In this document: piece after piece, positions 5,295 through 6,535 of the stretch | Numbering within the stretch: position 1 is the stretch's first letter | How the letters are laid out: each line of letters starts with the position of its first letter | Assembly: GCA_021162125.1 (NCBI GenBank) | Contig: JAGGZG010000089.1 | Location: 1-6,535, forward strand | Origin: Anaerolineae bacterium | GTDB lineage: Bacteria > Chloroflexota > Anaerolineae > JACIWR01 | Reading direction: 5' to 3' | DNA: 6,535 nucleotides | Position numbers and translations under genes: made by a program | Notes under the pieces: model-generated | Seen by the model: the letters and a program-made list of their open reading frames with translations, nothing else | Databases searched by the model: none | Told to the model about the DNA's origin: nothing

Positions 5295-5750
5295 ATGGAA
5301 CGGACAATTACCATCTCTGAACAAGTGTATGGGAGCCTGAAGCGCCAAGCTGAGCGAAACCAGGAACCCCTGGAAGCTCTGGTTGAGACGTGGCTGCGAC
5401 AGCACTTGGACATCGAGCTCTACCCTGAACTGGAATGGCGGGAAGGGCCAGGCGGCTGGCGGGTAGGAATCAAAAGGACAGCTATTGATGTGTACACCGT
5501 TGTCGGGTACTCTCTGGCGGGTTACAGTGCTGAGGAAATCGCTCGCGAACTACTGCCTCGATTGACACTCAAACAGGTACGTGCCGCACTGAATTACTAC
5601 GCCAATCATCCCGATGAGATTGACTCTATTCTGAACGAGAGTGAAACAGAGACCTCAAAAGCTCGCCTGTGTCGCGCTTTAGGGCCCACTGACTACTGCA
5701 AGCTCACCGGCCTGCCCGGATCATCCTCAAGCATTGATGAGCACAATTAG
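5295..5750 (+). CDS. DUF433-family antitoxin with N-terminal RHH-like segment
   Basis: A 151-residue protein. Its core (about 59-110: GIKRTAIDVYTVVGYSLAGY, then SAEEIARELLPRLTLKQVRAALNYYANHPDEID) matches DUF433 (PF04255), a winged-helix-like antitoxin domain usually placed just before a DUF5615 toxin, as here. The N-terminal 38 residues (RTITISEQVYGSLKRQAERN, then EPLEALVETWLRQHL) have the strand-helix-helix pattern of ribbon-helix-helix DNA-binding segments, so this looks like a fused DNA-binding plus toxin-neutralising protein. The tail (116-151), with two cysteines and a serine run, is unlike typical DUF433 ends and may wrap the toxin. The start is the ATG at 5295, downstream of a strong promoter, with a modest SD (GAGG 5282-5285, 9 nt away). 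Its end overlaps the toxin start by 14 nt. Confidence 0.8.
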   Translation: MERTITISEQVYGSLKRQAERNQEPLEALVETWLRQHLDIELYPELEWREGPGGWRVGIKRTAIDVYTVVGYSLAGYSAEEIARELLPRLTLKQVRAALNYYANHPDEIDSILNESETETSKARLCRALGPTDYCKLTGLPGSSSSIDEHN

Positions 5751-6090
5751 GCTTCTGCTGGACGAAGACGTATGGCCAGGGCTGGCTCAGGTGCTGCGAG
5801 AGCAGAAATACGATGCTCTGCACGTATATGAACTTGAACGCGGTGGACTGGATGATTCCGAACAGTTGGCATACGCTGCACAAATCGGCTACGCCATCCT
5901 TACCCACAATGAGAAAGACTTCATTCCACTGGCAAAAGAGTACTTCTTTGAAAGACAGCCACATGCCGGGATTATCCTCTCCCGCCAATTGCGGGTAGGA
6001 GAATTATTACGGCGCACGTTGAACCTGCTCCAGGCGCTGTCCGCTGAGGAAATCGCGAATACGGTCCGGTATTTGGCCGATTACAAATAG
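5737..6090 (+). CDS. DUF5615 PIN-like toxin (putative ribonuclease)
   Basis: A 117-residue protein of the DUF5615 (PF18480) PIN-like family, small proteins regarded as toxin nucleases of type II pairs. The N-terminal strand IRLLLDED gives acidic D9, E10 and D11. GLDDSEQLAYAAQIG (37-51) and ILTHNEKDF (54-62) carry the other conserved acids, D40, E42 and D61. HAGIILSRQ and a C-terminal helix complete the fold. The arrangement of acidic residues matches a metal-dependent PIN nuclease site, though activity is inferred from the family. The ATG at 5737 overlaps the antitoxin gene by 14 nt in another frame and has no good SD, so translation probably depends on coupling to the antitoxin. A TTG directly before it (5734) is the alternative start. 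GC in sampled lines is about 50%, a little below the hydroxylase genes, which may reflect transfer. The gene is intact. Confidence 0.82.
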   Translation: MSTIRLLLDEDVWPGLAQVLREQKYDALHVYELERGGLDDSEQLAYAAQIGYAILTHNEKDFIPLAKEYFFERQPHAGIILSRQLRVGELLRRTLNLLQALSAEEIANTVRYLADYK

Positions 6091-6116
6091 CAAACAGCAC
6101 CAACAGGCCCAGGAAG

Positions 6117-6154
6117 AGGCCCTGCCAGGTTCGGTCACCCAGCAGGGCCTTTGT
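6117..6154 (+). terminator. Terminator of the toxin-antitoxin operon
   Basis: AGGCCCTGC (6117-6125) and GCAGGGCCT (6142-6150) form a perfect 9-bp stem. The 16-nt loop can form a further GGT/ACC pairing, and TTGTT follows. It begins 27 nt after the toxin stop and lies before the convergent NHL gene. The T tract is interrupted and there is no T tract on the minus side, so it acts mainly on the plus strand. Confidence 0.75.
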
Positions 6155-6194
6155 TATGCCAAGTCCATTACAACTCGAATTCCCGTTCCCCTTG

Positions 6195-6535
6195 CTACTG
6201 CAGCGGCGCGAACTTCATCACCCGATGGCTGGCCGTGTCGGTGACGTAGATGTTGTCGTTGGCGTCAATGGCGATGCCGGTGGGCAGGCTAAAGGAGCGG
6301 TCGTCGAAGCCGTACTCACCGAGGGTGGCCAGGAATTCGCCGTCCGCCGTAAAAACGATCACCCGGTAGCCCTCCGGGTCGGTGACGTACACCCGGTCCC
6401 GGCTATCCACGGCCAGGTATGGCTTGTTGTTCACCCCCTGCCCAATCCAGCCGTGAACGCCCCACTGCTTCAAGAAGCGGAAGTCCCGGTCGAAAACTTG
6501 CACGCGCTGGTTCCAGGTGTCGGCCACGTATATGC
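6195..6535 (-). CDS. NHL-repeat protein, C-terminal part (cut by window edge)
   Basis: The last 113 or so residues of a beta-propeller protein, stop TAG at 6197-6195, continuing past the window end. NHL units are visible: IYVADTWNQRVQVFD from the edge, then AVDSRDRVYVTDPEGYRVIV with FTADGEFLATLG, then PTGIAIDANDNIYVTDTASH with RVMKF. Each has the family's V/IYVxD...RVxxF pattern. The GTG at 6527 is the Val of the first visible repeat (IYVAD), not a start, because the frame stays open to the edge. NHL propellers bind proteins, peptides or nucleic acids, or act as extracellular sensors or lyases; nothing here distinguishes these. The N-terminus, where a signal peptide or partner domain would be, is outside the window. 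It is convergent with the toxin operon. Confidence 0.88.
   Translation of the reverse strand, partial: IYVADTWNQRVQVFDRDFRFLKQWGVHGWIGQGVNNKPYLAVDSRDRVYVTDPEGYRVIVFTADGEFLATLGEYGFDDRSFSLPTGIAIDANDNIYVTDTASHRVMKFAPLQ

Noticed and set aside
6195..6527. NHL gene starting at the GTG at 6527
   Set aside because: The frame is open to the window edge and that GTG is the Val of IYVAD within an NHL repeat, so the gene is partial.

Overview
The window is a moderately GC-rich bacterial chromosome fragment with short intergenic gaps, Shine-Dalgarno-led genes and sigma70-like promoters. The gene mix is a FAD-free molybdenum hydroxylase pair, a slipin, a DUF2877/AllH protein, a DUF433-DUF5615 toxin-antitoxin pair and an NHL-repeat protein. 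Together with heptad-periodic intergenic palindromes, it resembles an uncultured Chloroflexota (Anaerolineae-like) genome. That assignment is inference from gene content and style; there is no rRNA or marker gene here to prove it.

Layout. 1-70: a heptanucleotide array that meets its own inverted copy, directly before a strong SD. 82-2884: a two-gene operon with the [2Fe-2S] subunit followed 1 nt later by the molybdopterin subunit of a xanthine dehydrogenase/aldehyde oxidase-family enzyme. 2885-3288: a 404-nt gap with a 14-bp hairpin, an 11-bp tandem repeat, a second heptad palindrome and two TATAAT boxes. 3289-4290: an SPFH/stomatin-like membrane protein. 4322-4361: a terminator shared with the convergent gene 4347-5183 (minus), an orphan AllH/DUF2877 protein that carries a perfect 13-bp-arm palindrome inside its coding sequence. 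5228-6090: a consensus promoter driving an overlapping antitoxin-toxin pair. 6117-6154: a terminator. 6195-6535 (minus): the C-terminal end of an NHL-repeat protein cut by the window edge.

How the genes fit together. The hydroxylase subunits form one electron-transfer enzyme (Mo centre to two [2Fe-2S] clusters). No FAD subunit is visible, and the Glu that binds purine in true xanthine dehydrogenases is replaced by Ala, so the substrate is open. AllH belongs to the oxamate carbamoyltransferase complex of allantoin catabolism in E. coli, so a purine/ureide link with the hydroxylase is possible. However, its partners AllF/AllG are absent and a slipin lies between. The toxin-antitoxin pair is an independent module with its own promoter and terminator.

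The most notable non-coding signals are the two heptad-phased palindromes of the same design but different unit sequence, and the in-frame 27-bp palindrome within allH.
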